A stretch of 64,000 nucleotides of DNA from Stappia sp. BW2 (GTDB taxonomy: Bacteria > Pseudomonadota > Alphaproteobacteria > Rhizobiales > Stappiaceae), in NCBI RefSeq assembly GCF_008107695.1, contig NZ_VIRG01000066.1, positions 992,001 to 1,056,000 of the forward strand. The letters are read 5' to 3'. The notes beneath the pieces were generated by a model. It had not been told where the DNA came from and made no database searches. It was given only the letters and a program-made list of their open reading frames with translations. The translations under genes and the position numbers were made by a program. Below are positions 25,579 through 34,061 of this stretch, piece after piece; the stretch's first letter is position 1; every line of letters starts with the position of its first letter.

Positions 25579-26910
25579 TCAGGCTTTCAGTGCGTCAAGG
25601 AAGCGGACGGCTTCACCGCGCGAGGGTGCCGCAAGTTCACCATCCCACATGACGCGCTGCCCACGGACGACCGTGCCAACCGGCCAGCCGGTCACCTCCT
25701 TGCCGTCATAGGGCGTCCAGCCGCATTTGGAGGCAATCCACTCGTTGCGGATGGTTTCCTTGCGCTTCATGTCGACCACCGTGAAGTCGGCATCGTAGCC
25801 GACGGCGATCCGGCCCTTGCGCGCAGTCTGGAAGAGACGGGCCGGGCCCGCACTGGTCATGTCGACGAAACGTGCAAGGCTGAGACGGCCTGCATTGATG
25901 TGATCCAGCATGATCGGTACGAGCGTCTGCACACCGGTCATGCCAGACGGCGAAGCCGGATAGGGCTTCTGTTTTTCTTCCAGCAGATGCGGCGCATGAT
26001 CTGAGCCGAAAATGTCGAGAATGCCCTGCTCCAGTGCCCACCACAGGCGTTCAGAATGACGTGGGGCACGCACCGGCGGATTCATCTGAACCAGCGTGCC
26101 CAGCCGGTGGTAGGCTTCGTCCGTCAGCGTCAGATGGTGCGGGGTGACCTCAATCGAGGCAACGTCCTTGTGGTCGATGAGGAAATCGACCTCTTCCGCC
26201 GTCGACAGATGCAGAATGTGGATCTTCGCGCCGGTTTCGCGCGCGATGCCCACCAGCCGCTGGGTGCACTGGAGAGCTGCGATCTCGTCGCGCCAGATCG
26301 GATGGGAACTCGGGTCACCTTCAACACGCTCCCCCTGGCGTTCCCGCAGGCGGAACTCGTCTTCGGAGTGGAAGGCTGCCCGGCGGCGGGTCACGGACAG
26401 GATTTCCTTCACGCCCTTGTCGTCTTCCACCAGAAGATCACCGGTGGAGGACCCCATGAACACCTTTATACCCGCAGCAGCCGGCAGACGTTCCAGTTCG
26501 GGAATATCCTTGGCGTTGTCCCGCGTTCCGCCAACCCAGAAGGCAAAGTCACAGTGCATGCGGTGATGACCGCGACGCACCTTGTCGGCGAGGGCCGCTT
26601 CCGAAGTTGTCAGCGGATTGGTGTTCGGCATTTCGAAGACCGCGGTGACACCGCCCATGACGGCAGCACGAGAGCCGGACTCCAGGTCTTCCTTATGGTC
26701 GAGACCTGGCTCGCGGAAATGCACCTGGGTGTCCATGACGCCGGGAAGAACATGCAGGCCCGTGCAATCGACCGTTTCGTCGGCCTGTGAGGCGTCGAAG
26801 GAGCCGATGCCCGCAATGCGGCCATCGCGAACAGCAACATCACGCTGTCCCGCGCCATCCTGATTGACAACGGTTCCGCCCTTCAGGATCAGGTCATAGG
26901 TCGCGCTCAT
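25579..26910 (-). CDS. pyrC: Dihydroorotase (class I amidohydrolase)
   Basis: 443 residues. It has the family blocks HVLPGVMDTQVHFREPG, a lysine in AAGIKVFMGSSTG, ILHLSTAEE, and FGSDHAPH with the catalytic aspartate. It catalyses ring closure of carbamoyl aspartate to dihydroorotate in pyrimidine synthesis, in the cytoplasm. The first histidine of the usual HxH metal pair is glutamine (Q62, with H64 present). No aspartate carbamoyltransferase gene is adjacent. Start 26910 has GGAGG upstream. It could also be a hydantoinase or allantoinase-like relative, but the dihydroorotase blocks are stronger. Confidence 0.83.
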   Translation of the reverse strand: MSATYDLILKGGTVVNQDGAGQRDVAVRDGRIAGIGSFDASQADETVDCTGLHVLPGVMDTQVHFREPGLDHKEDLESGSRAAVMGGVTAVFEMPNTNPLTTSEAALADKVRRGHHRMHCDFAFWVGGTRDNAKDIPELERLPAAAGIKVFMGSSTGDLLVEDDKGVKEILSVTRRRAAFHSEDEFRLRERQGERVEGDPSSHPIWRDEIAALQCTQRLVGIARETGAKIHILHLSTAEEVDFLIDHKDVASIEVTPHHLTLTDEAYHRLGTLVQMNPPVRAPRHSERLWWALEQGILDIFGSDHAPHLLEEKQKPYPASPSGMTGVQTLVPIMLDHINAGRLSLARFVDMTSAGPARLFQTARKGRIAVGYDADFTVVDMKRKETIRNEWIASKCGWTPYDGKEVTGWPVGTVVRGQRVMWDGELAAPSRGEAVRFLDALKA

Positions 26911-27105
26911 GTGGCTCCTCCGCATTCATTCGGGTCTATCGGCAGGTCGGTTTATCGGGCTTATACGCGGCCCGGCGGCAAAGGGCCAGACAGAGGCCAG
27001 CAGATTCAGAACCTTGCCCACGGTTGGCAAAGCGCTTATGTGCCACTCAAGTGAAACTGGCCAGACAATGTGTCTGAATCAGCCATCTCGTTCATGGAGC
27101 CTGCC

Positions 27106-28020
27106 GTGCCGACCTTGTCCTACGCCCATCTGTCCGACCGCTCGCTGATCCGTGTTGGAGGTGCAGACGCACAGCATTTTCTGCAAAATCTGGTCACGGC
27201 TGACATCGACAGCATGGTGGAAGGCGGTGCAAGCGCCTGTGCCCTGCTGACACCCCAGGGCAAAATCCTGTTCGACTTCCTGATCTACCGCCAGGAAGGC
27301 AGCTATCTGCTGGATGTACCTTCCGCAACCGCTGCCGATTTTCTGAAACGGCTGACTTTCTACCGGTTGCGAGCGAAGGTGGACCTGGAGATGCTGCCGG
27401 AGGACTTTGGCGTGATCGCCCTGTGGGATGACACTGCGAACGCAGGCGAGGTTCCGGACAGTGATTTGGAGGGTGCTCTTGCTGAGGTCACCGACCCGCG
27501 CCTGCCGGCACTCGGCAAGCGCATTGCAGGTCCTGTCGCAGATCTTGCCCCGAAACTCCACGCCACGGCTGCGGACCTTGCCGCCTATGACCGTCACCGC
27601 ATTTCAATGGGTGTCCCTGAGGGTCTGAAAGACTTCGACTATTCGGATATCTTCCCGCATGACGCCGATCTCGACCAGCTTGGCGGCGTTTCCTTTTCCA
27701 AGGGGTGTTACGTCGGGCAGGAAGTCGTTTCGCGCGTGCATCACCGGGGTACTGCCCGCAAGCGGTTCGTTCAGATCGAAAGCAGCGCTGCGCTTGGGGA
27801 AAAAGGCACCGACATCACGGCCGATGGCAAATCCGCAGGCGTCCTCGGCTCCAGTGCCGTGACCGAAGACGGCGCTGTGGGCCTTGCGCTTCTGCGCCTT
27901 GACAAGGTTGCCCAAGCCAAGGACAACGGCTCTCCTTTGAAATGCGGTGACACGGAGATTCTGGTCAAGCTGCCCGACTGGGCTTCCTTTTCCTTGCCGG
28001 AACCGAACACCGCGGACTGA
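27106..28020 (+). CDS. ygfZ: YgfZ/GcvT-family folate-binding protein (Fe-S cluster assembly)
   Basis: 304 residues. It carries the diagnostic KGCYVGQEVVSR motif near residues 203-214, plus HFLQNLVTADI and ALLTPQGKILFDFLIY in the N-terminal half, matching YgfZ/CAF17, a folate-dependent protein that helps repair or build Fe-S clusters. A GTG start at 27106 is used because GGAG lies six bases upstream; ATG 27094 and GTG 27070 are alternatives. It is divergent from the dihydroorotase gene and followed 24 bases later by an HD-domain gene. Confidence 0.9.
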   Translation: MPTLSYAHLSDRSLIRVGGADAQHFLQNLVTADIDSMVEGGASACALLTPQGKILFDFLIYRQEGSYLLDVPSATAADFLKRLTFYRLRAKVDLEMLPEDFGVIALWDDTANAGEVPDSDLEGALAEVTDPRLPALGKRIAGPVADLAPKLHATAADLAAYDRHRISMGVPEGLKDFDYSDIFPHDADLDQLGGVSFSKGCYVGQEVVSRVHHRGTARKRFVQIESSAALGEKGTDITADGKSAGVLGSSAVTEDGAVGLALLRLDKVAQAKDNGSPLKCGDTEILVKLPDWASFSLPEPNTAD

Positions 28021-28043
28021 AACCGCGAGCCCCTTGAGAACCG

Positions 28044-28706
28044 ATGGCCTCTGCCCGTACCGACCAGCCCCCGCGCGCCTGGCAGCGCATGTTGTCCGGC
28101 AGACGGCTCAATCTTCTGGACCCCTCGCCGCTTGACGTCGAGATTTCCGACATCGCCCATGGCCTTGCCCGTGTCGCCCGCTGGAACGGCCAGACCTACG
28201 GCAATCACGCCTTCTCGGTCGCCGAACATTCGCTGATCGTCGAAGACATCGCCTTGATGCTGAAACCCGACCTGCCACCGCACTGGCGACTGGCCGTTCT
28301 GCTTCACGATGCACCGGAATATGTCATCGGCGACATGATTTCTCCGTTCAAATCCGTGATCGGCGAAGCCTACAAGGGAGTTGAATCGCGTCTGCAGGCG
28401 GCCATCCACGTTCGGTTCGGCCTTCCTGCAGCCATACCGATGACCGTGAAGAAGCTCGCCAAGCGCGCGGACATCATCTGTGCCTATTTCGAGGCTGTGG
28501 AACTGGCCGGTTTCGAGGAAAACGAAGCGGCGAAGATTTTCGGCAAACCGCGCGGTTTTCCACTCGATGCCGACGGCAAGTTGCGCTATGGCCTCGAGCC
28601 TTTGCCGGTGAAAACTGCCCAGGAAATGTTCATGCAGCGCTTCGACGAGATCGAAGCCCTGCGCGAAGCTGGGAACAATACAAAAAGCAAGCAATCAAAC
28701 GGGTGA
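28044..28706 (+). CDS. HD-domain hydrolase (YfbR-like)
   Basis: 220 residues. HD-fold metal ligands are visible in NHAFSVAEHS (His) and VLLHDAPEYVIGD (the HD pair and a following Asp). Members of this group are 5'-deoxynucleotidases or related nucleotide phosphohydrolases. It begins 23 bases after ygfZ and ends 54 bases before the phosphatase gene, so ygfZ, this gene, the phosphatase and nadQ may form one operon. Confidence 0.82.
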   Translation: MASARTDQPPRAWQRMLSGRRLNLLDPSPLDVEISDIAHGLARVARWNGQTYGNHAFSVAEHSLIVEDIALMLKPDLPPHWRLAVLLHDAPEYVIGDMISPFKSVIGEAYKGVESRLQAAIHVRFGLPAAIPMTVKKLAKRADIICAYFEAVELAGFEENEAAKIFGKPRGFPLDADGKLRYGLEPLPVKTAQEMFMQRFDEIEALREAGNNTKSKQSNG

Positions 28707-28760
28707 CCTTGCCCGCGAATGACCCTAGTTTAGTGGCAGAAACTAAGAACCGGTCCTGTC

Positions 28761-29267
28761 ATGCTGCACGTCTGCTCCCTATCGAAATTACCTGAAACGG
28801 TGGCCAACACGGGCGCCAAGTCCGTGATCACGCTGATCAACGCGGAAATGAACGTGCCGACCCCGGCTGGCATCTTGCCGGAGCGACATCTGTCGCTTGC
28901 GTTCAACGACATTGTCAGCCCAGTGCAGGGGCTGGTGCCGGCCAGCGAACGGCATGTGGCGGCGTTTCTGTCGTTCGTGAATTCCTGGGACCGGCAGGCG
29001 CCGCTGGTCATCCATTGCTGGGCGGGGATCAGCCGCTCCACGGCCGGTGCCTATGTGGCTGCCTGTTCGCTCAATCCGGACGCGGACGAAGAGCATCTAG
29101 CGAAAATCCTGAGGCAACGCTCGCCTTCGGCCACGCCAAACGCCCGGATCGTTGCCATTGGCGACAAACTTCTCGGCCGCGACGGCCGCATGATCGACGC
29201 CATCCGTGGCATCGGCCGCGGTGCAAATGCCTTTGAAGGCACCCCCTTTGTCATGCCGATCGACTGA
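28761..29267 (+). CDS. Tyrosine-phosphatase-family protein
   Basis: 168 residues with the P-loop HCWAGISRSTA (CX5R, with catalytic cysteine and arginine) at about 77-87 and an upstream general-acid region around RHLSLAFNDI. It belongs to the dual-specificity/tyrosine phosphatase superfamily often found in alphaproteobacteria beside nadQ. Substrate unknown. Twenty bases separate it from the nadQ start. Confidence 0.85.
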   Translation: MLHVCSLSKLPETVANTGAKSVITLINAEMNVPTPAGILPERHLSLAFNDIVSPVQGLVPASERHVAAFLSFVNSWDRQAPLVIHCWAGISRSTAGAYVAACSLNPDADEEHLAKILRQRSPSATPNARIVAIGDKLLGRDGRMIDAIRGIGRGANAFEGTPFVMPID

Positions 29268-29287
29268 CGGCCCACCACGGAGACCCA

Positions 29288-30319
29288 ATGCCCCACCGGC
29301 AAGCCAATATTGAAATCGGATTGAATGCCGTCATCGTATCGGTTGCAGGGGGCCTGCCGCAGATCGTCCATGTGAACGACGCAAAGCAGACTGGCCAGGT
29401 AACGGGCGCAGACAGTGGAGCAAATGCCTCTTCAGAAGCAGCGCTCGACAGCCTGCCCTTTGGACCGTTTGACCCGATCCGTCACCGTACCTTCGAAATC
29501 GGCCTTCGGTCCTGGGTGGAAAACCAGACCGCACTGAGGCTTGGGTATGTGGAACAGCTCTATACCTTCGGCGACCGGGGCCGACACCGGGTTACCGGCG
29601 ACGAGGGCCCGCACGTGGTTTCGGTGGGATATCTGGCATTGACCCGCCAGACCCCGGATTCGGAGAGCATGTTGTCGCGGCATGATTCGGCATGGCGGTC
29701 CTGGTACGACTATTTTCCCTGGGAGGACTGGCGCACCGGACGGCCTGATGTCCTGGATCGGGACATCCTGCCGGCGCTCGACCTGTGGGCCAATGAACCG
29801 CCACCCTCTGGCGAGCCGCCCAAACCACTCGGACGTCAGGAGCGGGTGCGGCTTGCCTTTGGCACGGGCGGAACCTCCTGGGATGAAGAACGGGCGCTGG
29901 AGCGGTTCGAGCTTCTCTATGAAGCTGGCCTTGTCGAGGAAGCGCGGACCGATGGACGGCCTGCGGCCCTGCGCCGGTCCGACCTGCCCTTCCTTGGCGC
30001 GTCGATGCGCTTCGACCACCGCCGGGTGCTGGCAACGGCCATTTCCCGACTGCGCGGCAAGCTGAAATACCGGCCGGTGATATTCGAACTGATGCCTGAA
30101 ACCTTCACCCTGACCGAACTTCAAACTTCGGTCGAGGCCATTTCGGGACGGCATCTGCACAAGCAGAATTTCCGGCGTCTGGTGGAAAATGCCGACCTTG
30201 TCGAACCGACCGGCGCAACGTCGACCGCGACTGGTGGCCGCCCGGCAGCGCTCTTCCGGTTCCGTCATCAGCTTTTGAGCGAGCGGCCTGCGCCCGGGCT
30301 CCGCGTCGGGGGGCGCTGA
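29288..30319 (+). CDS. nadQ: NadQ-type NAD biosynthesis regulator (Nudix-like domain plus winged helix)
   Basis: 343 residues of the family labelled NAD regulator in Alphaproteobacteria (COG4111). A degenerate Nudix-like domain (about 10-190, with FEIGLRSWVENQTALRLGYVEQLYTF) is followed by a C-terminal DNA-binding winged helix (about 225-335, with ETFTLTELQTSVEA and HLHKQNFRRLVE). Known members repress nadABC. Here nadABC lies about 12-15 kb downstream on the other strand, preceded by a strong palindrome at 44960-44978 that is the likely target. GGAG lies five bases before the ATG. Confidence 0.82.
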   Translation: MPHRQANIEIGLNAVIVSVAGGLPQIVHVNDAKQTGQVTGADSGANASSEAALDSLPFGPFDPIRHRTFEIGLRSWVENQTALRLGYVEQLYTFGDRGRHRVTGDEGPHVVSVGYLALTRQTPDSESMLSRHDSAWRSWYDYFPWEDWRTGRPDVLDRDILPALDLWANEPPPSGEPPKPLGRQERVRLAFGTGGTSWDEERALERFELLYEAGLVEEARTDGRPAALRRSDLPFLGASMRFDHRRVLATAISRLRGKLKYRPVIFELMPETFTLTELQTSVEAISGRHLHKQNFRRLVENADLVEPTGATSTATGGRPAALFRFRHQLLSERPAPGLRVGGR

Positions 30320-30552
30320 CGGCTTTCCGCCCTTTATTGCCGGCCGTCACGAAAGTTAATTCCTTAGTAATATTAACCATAACGCACCCTTCCGGTGCGA
30401 AAACTTCCACGATTTTCCACGAATTCCAGTCTTATTAACGCTCTTTCAAGGTTAAGCGGACATCTTCAATTCCAGCGTCGTTGTTTACACAGCGTTCACG
30501 CTGTTCGTCCGGCGTTTCGGGACGATGTGTAACGAGTTGGAGTTGGCTGCGT

Positions 30553-31800
30553 ATGTCTGGCCTTAAGTCCCGCAACGTAAAGCGGTTTTCTTCTAAAGTG
30601 ACACAGGATTTCGGCCCGGTCCGTGCGCGAATGCGCCGGCTCAAATACGTGCTTGTAGCCTGTCCCCTGATCTGGCTCGGTATCGGCGGATCGGTTGGAA
30701 ATCAGGACATCTTCGCGCTCGTCAATACGCGCAAGGCAGAATCGCCGCGCTGGATGATGTATCTTGAGCCTGCGAATTTCACCACCAAGATTTCACCGAA
30801 ACTGGCGCTCGGCACAACACCGGTGCCGGACTACACCTCATCGCCGGTCCTGACGCTGACATCCGCAGACGATGACTTTGAAGCGCGGCCGATTGTCGGT
30901 CTTGACGAAGTTACCTTAAGCTCTCGTCCGACCGAAATTCCTGACAAGATCCTGACCAACAGCTCCGCCAAAAGCGACCGCTTGATCACGATGGCGCCGG
31001 ATCGCCAGATGGTCGAAAGGGCCTCCGGCAACCTTTATTCCATGTCCAGCCTCATCTCGACGGAAAAGAAACATGAGGATCTGCCGCGCGTTGCCTTCGT
31101 GAAGGCACAGCCGCTCAACTCTCAAGAAACCAGCATGCTGGCCGGCCATGGCCAGGATGGTTTCCCGGAAGACGGGCCGCTGGATCTGCAAAAGGTGATG
31201 ATGGCGCGCAATGCGGCGGCTGCCAGCTTCTCGCTCGTTTCCGCCTACGCCCCCGACAGCGTGAAGGAAACAAAAGAACCCTTCGATGCCCTGTTCGGCG
31301 CTGCAATGTATGAGCAGGAACTGCCGCCACCGGAAGACCCCGAAAATCCGCATTGGTGGGCCCAAAAGCCGCTGCCGCTTTCCGTTGGAAGCAAGAAAGA
31401 GCAGCGCTGCCTGGCAGAGGCCATCTACTTTGAAGCGCGCGGCGAAAGCGAAGACGGCCAGGTGGCCGTGGCGCAGGTCGTGCTGAACCGGGTCAAGAAC
31501 CCGGCCTATCCAGACAGTATCTGCGGCGTCGTTTACCAGAACCAGCACAAGCGCAACCGCTGCCAGTTCTCCTTTGCCTGCGACGGCATCAAGGACCGCA
31601 TTTCCAGTCCGGTTGCCTGGGCAACGGCGCAGAAGCTGGCCAGGCAAGTGACCGACGGCAAGCGCTATTCCAAGATGGTTGATGCCTCGACGCACTATCA
31701 CGCGACCTATGTCAAACCGCGGTGGGCGAAATCCATGTCCAAACGCGGCCAGGTCGGCTTGCACATCTTCTACAAGACCTACGCCGGCGGCTGGAACTGA
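30553..31800 (+). CDS. SleB-type cell wall hydrolase
   Basis: 415 residues. An N-terminal membrane anchor or signal (about 28-48, with YVLVACPLIWLGIGG) is followed by a long, low-conservation region and a C-terminal SleB/hydrolase_2 domain (about 300-415). That domain has the catalytic glutamate in EAIYFEARGES and VVLNRVKNPAYPD, FSFACDG, ATYVKPRW. It cleaves peptidoglycan in the periplasm. The start at 30553 is chosen since the upstream extension lacks a signal sequence; GGAG is about 12 bases upstream. It stands alone between nadQ and a repeat region. Confidence 0.88.
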   Translation: MSGLKSRNVKRFSSKVTQDFGPVRARMRRLKYVLVACPLIWLGIGGSVGNQDIFALVNTRKAESPRWMMYLEPANFTTKISPKLALGTTPVPDYTSSPVLTLTSADDDFEARPIVGLDEVTLSSRPTEIPDKILTNSSAKSDRLITMAPDRQMVERASGNLYSMSSLISTEKKHEDLPRVAFVKAQPLNSQETSMLAGHGQDGFPEDGPLDLQKVMMARNAAAASFSLVSAYAPDSVKETKEPFDALFGAAMYEQELPPPEDPENPHWWAQKPLPLSVGSKKEQRCLAEAIYFEARGESEDGQVAVAQVVLNRVKNPAYPDSICGVVYQNQHKRNRCQFSFACDGIKDRISSPVAWATAQKLARQVTDGKRYSKMVDASTHYHATYVKPRWAKSMSKRGQVGLHIFYKTYAGGWN

Positions 31801-31869
31801 TTCAGCCGCCCTGGGCCTTCTTTCCACGGCCCTCTCCTGGCTGCGACTGCAAAGGCGTCCTCATTTGCG

Positions 31870-31913
31870 GCCCCTCCTTCGAGGCAGCGCTTCGCGCTTC
31901 CTCAGGATGAGGT
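31870..31913 (-). repeat. Intergenic palindromic repeat, copy A
   Basis: 44 bases. The complement begins ACCTCATCCTGAGGA and ends CTCGAAGGAGG, with GCGC-rich arms between. It is inverted relative to copy B, 51 bases away. Confidence 0.75.
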
Positions 31914-31964
31914 TGTGAGGAGGCGAGCATGGATCAGATTTCTACAGACAACTATAAACACCGA

Positions 31965-32010
31965 ACCTCATCCTGAGGAGGATCATCAGGTCCGCCTCGA
32001 AGGATGGGCC
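31965..32010 (+). repeat. Intergenic palindromic repeat, copy B
   Basis: 46 bases, beginning ACCTCATCCTGAGGA and ending CCTCGAAGGATGGGC. The ends match copies A, C and D; the centre differs. Confidence 0.75.
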
Positions 32011-32049
32011 GCTTGTCCGGGCATCCGCAGCAAACCGCGTGTTCCTTCC

Positions 32050-32326
32050 CTATCGGCCACTCGACTTGAAGACGTTGGTCACCGCATAGGTCGCCAGATT
32101 GGCGATGAAGACCATATCGAGCAGATCGAGGTTCAGAAGGGTTGTCTTCTTCCGGTCCAGACATTCCAAGCTCTGGATCGCGTCGTGGATATCGACGAAA
32201 AAGGTGATGAGAAACGGGGCATGGCAATGCTGAGCCCCAACAGGATCAGGACCTGAGCATAGCGGGTCAGCCTGATGACCGAGGCGCTTGCCGGACTTTT
32301 TGGTCTTGGTTCTGCGGTTCGCCCAT
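32050..32326 (-). pseudogene. Possible frameshifted remnant of a small membrane protein gene
   Basis: Minus-strand reading gives a hydrophobic helix, RYAQVLILLGLSIAM, in one frame, then APFLITFFVDIHDAIQSLE and LLNLDLLDMVFIANLATYAV in another, ending with a stop at 32050. A one-base shift near 32221-32223 would join them. A possible ATG is at 32326, in a third frame. The parts look protein-like and faintly recall small membrane proteins of the UPF0114 type, but I cannot confirm it. Confidence 0.35.
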
Positions 32327-32408
32327 GATGATCGCCCCGAATGATCTTCTTCAGAGCCGGCACGCGTTTAAACGGCAGACCAAACCGGAAAGCCCACCCG
32401 CAAAGCAC

Positions 32409-32440
32409 AAGCCCGGCAAGCTTCTGGAGCGTGCCGGGTT
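32409..32440 (-). terminator. Possible terminator after matB
   Basis: Inverted repeat AACCCGGCA / TGCCGGGCTT on the minus strand, 13 bases after the matB stop. There is no strong T-run. Confidence 0.4.
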
Positions 32441-32452
32441 ATGTGCGTGGTC

Positions 32453-33970
32453 TCAAGCGGTGGCGAATGTATCCTTGAACTGTTCACGCAAGATGTTTTT
32501 CTGGACCTTGCCCATGGTGTTACGGGGCAGGCTGTCGATCAGAACGAGCTTTCTCGGATGCTTGAAACGGGCCAGCGACGTTCCAGTGACAGCCATGATA
32601 GCGTCCAGGTCCGGCGATTGATCGCCATCGGGCACCACAAGGCCCAGCACCGTTTCGCCGAAATCCGAATGCGGCACGCCTATGACGGCGCTTTCGCGCA
32701 CGCCCGGCTGGTCATCCAGGATCAGTTCGATCTCCTTCGGGTAGATGTTGTAGCCACCTGAAATGATCAGGTCCTTGTTGCGCCCGACGATATGCACGTA
32801 GCCATCGGCGTCGATCATCCCGAGATCGCCGGTGATGAAGAAACCGTCCTGGCGCAATTCCGCCGCCGTCTTGTCCGGCATCTGCCAGTAGCCCTTGAAA
32901 ACGTTCGGCCCGCGCACCTCTATCTGACCGACCGTTCCGGCCGGCAGCGTGTTGCCCGAGTCCGGATCTGTGATCTTCAGTTCAACGCCCGGCAGCGGAA
33001 AACCGACTGTCCCGGCGCGGCGTTCGCCCTCATAGGGATTGGAGGTGTTCATGTTGGTTTCGGTCATGCCATAGCGTTCCAGTATCCGGTGACCGGTCCG
33101 CTCCTCAAACTGACGGTGCGTATCGGCAAGAAGCGGTGCGCTTCCGGAAATGAACAGCCGCATGCCCTTGGTCAGCTCCGACGTAAACCGGTCGTCCTGA
33201 AGCAGGCGGGTATAGAAGGTCGGCACGCCCATCATCGTCGTTGCCTTCGGCATCAGGCCGATCATGGCATCAAGATCGAATTTCGGCAGGAACAGGATTG
33301 CACCACCGGCCATCAACGAAACGTTGGTCGCAACAAAGAGACCATGCGTGTGGAAAATCGGCAGGGCATGCAACAGCACGTCTTTGTCGGTGAAGCGCCA
33401 GAGATCTACCAGAGCCTCGGCATTCGACAGGAGGTTGGCCTGTGTCAGCATCGCTCCCTTGGAGCGTCCGGTGGTACCGGAAGTGTACAGGAACGCCGCC
33501 AGATCGTCGGGTGTGCGTTTTACCGTTTCAAACTCTGACGGCTTTGCCTTGGCCTGATCGGTCAACGAACCGGACCCATCGGCATTGAGCGTTTCGAGAC
33601 GGGCGCCGAGCTGGGAGGTCACAGGTTCCAGCAAGGTCTTGCTGCCGCCGTCGCAGACCACGGTTTTGGCACCGCTGTTTTCTATAAAGTAGCTGAGTTC
33701 ATCGACGGTATAGGCCGTGTTCAGCGGCAAAAACACGATACCCGCCTGCGCACAGGCCGCATAAAGTGCCAGCGCTGTCGCGGATTTTTCAACCTGGGCT
33801 GCCAGCCGATCACCAGCCACCATGCCGTTGCCGGTCAGAACGTGAGCAATTTGCGCCGCGCTTTCGAGAAACGCCGCGTGGGTCAGGATGGAGCCGTCCT
33901 GAAAGATCAGAAAGGGAGTGTTCTTGCCGGCGTGCTTTCCGAAAAGTTGGTCGTAAAGTGGGTTTGTCAT
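32453..33970 (-). CDS. matB: Malonyl-CoA synthetase (acyl-CoA synthetase family)
   Basis: 505 residues of the ANL (acyl/aryl-CoA synthetase) family. ATP-binding motif YTSGTTGRSKGAML near residue 160 and a C-terminal block GDLGMIDADGYVHIVGR with ISGGYNIYPKEIE. It makes malonyl-CoA from malonate, CoA and ATP. It is the last gene of the malonate operon, 91 bases after malonyl-CoA decarboxylase, in the order transport, decarboxylase, synthetase seen in the S. meliloti matPQMAB operon. Activity on methylmalonate is possible for this class. Confidence 0.92.
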   Translation of the reverse strand: MTNPLYDQLFGKHAGKNTPFLIFQDGSILTHAAFLESAAQIAHVLTGNGMVAGDRLAAQVEKSATALALYAACAQAGIVFLPLNTAYTVDELSYFIENSGAKTVVCDGGSKTLLEPVTSQLGARLETLNADGSGSLTDQAKAKPSEFETVKRTPDDLAAFLYTSGTTGRSKGAMLTQANLLSNAEALVDLWRFTDKDVLLHALPIFHTHGLFVATNVSLMAGGAILFLPKFDLDAMIGLMPKATTMMGVPTFYTRLLQDDRFTSELTKGMRLFISGSAPLLADTHRQFEERTGHRILERYGMTETNMNTSNPYEGERRAGTVGFPLPGVELKITDPDSGNTLPAGTVGQIEVRGPNVFKGYWQMPDKTAAELRQDGFFITGDLGMIDADGYVHIVGRNKDLIISGGYNIYPKEIELILDDQPGVRESAVIGVPHSDFGETVLGLVVPDGDQSPDLDAIMAVTGTSLARFKHPRKLVLIDSLPRNTMGKVQKNILREQFKDTFATA

Positions 33971-34061
33971 TTATGGGGCTCCTGGATCAGCAGGCATTCA
34001 ATCTTACCTCGCAAGGCCAAAAAGCTGATCGATTCTATAGTGTTAGAGGTACTTAACCGCA

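Larger units (their letters stand above)
31801..32452. other. Long intergenic region with palindromic repeats and a possible gene remnant
   Basis: 652 bases. It holds an inverted pair of rhizobial-type repeats (31870-31913 and 31965-32010), a frameshifted small open frame on the minus strand (32050-32326) and a hairpin (32409-32440) after matB. I see no intact gene. Confidence 0.6.
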
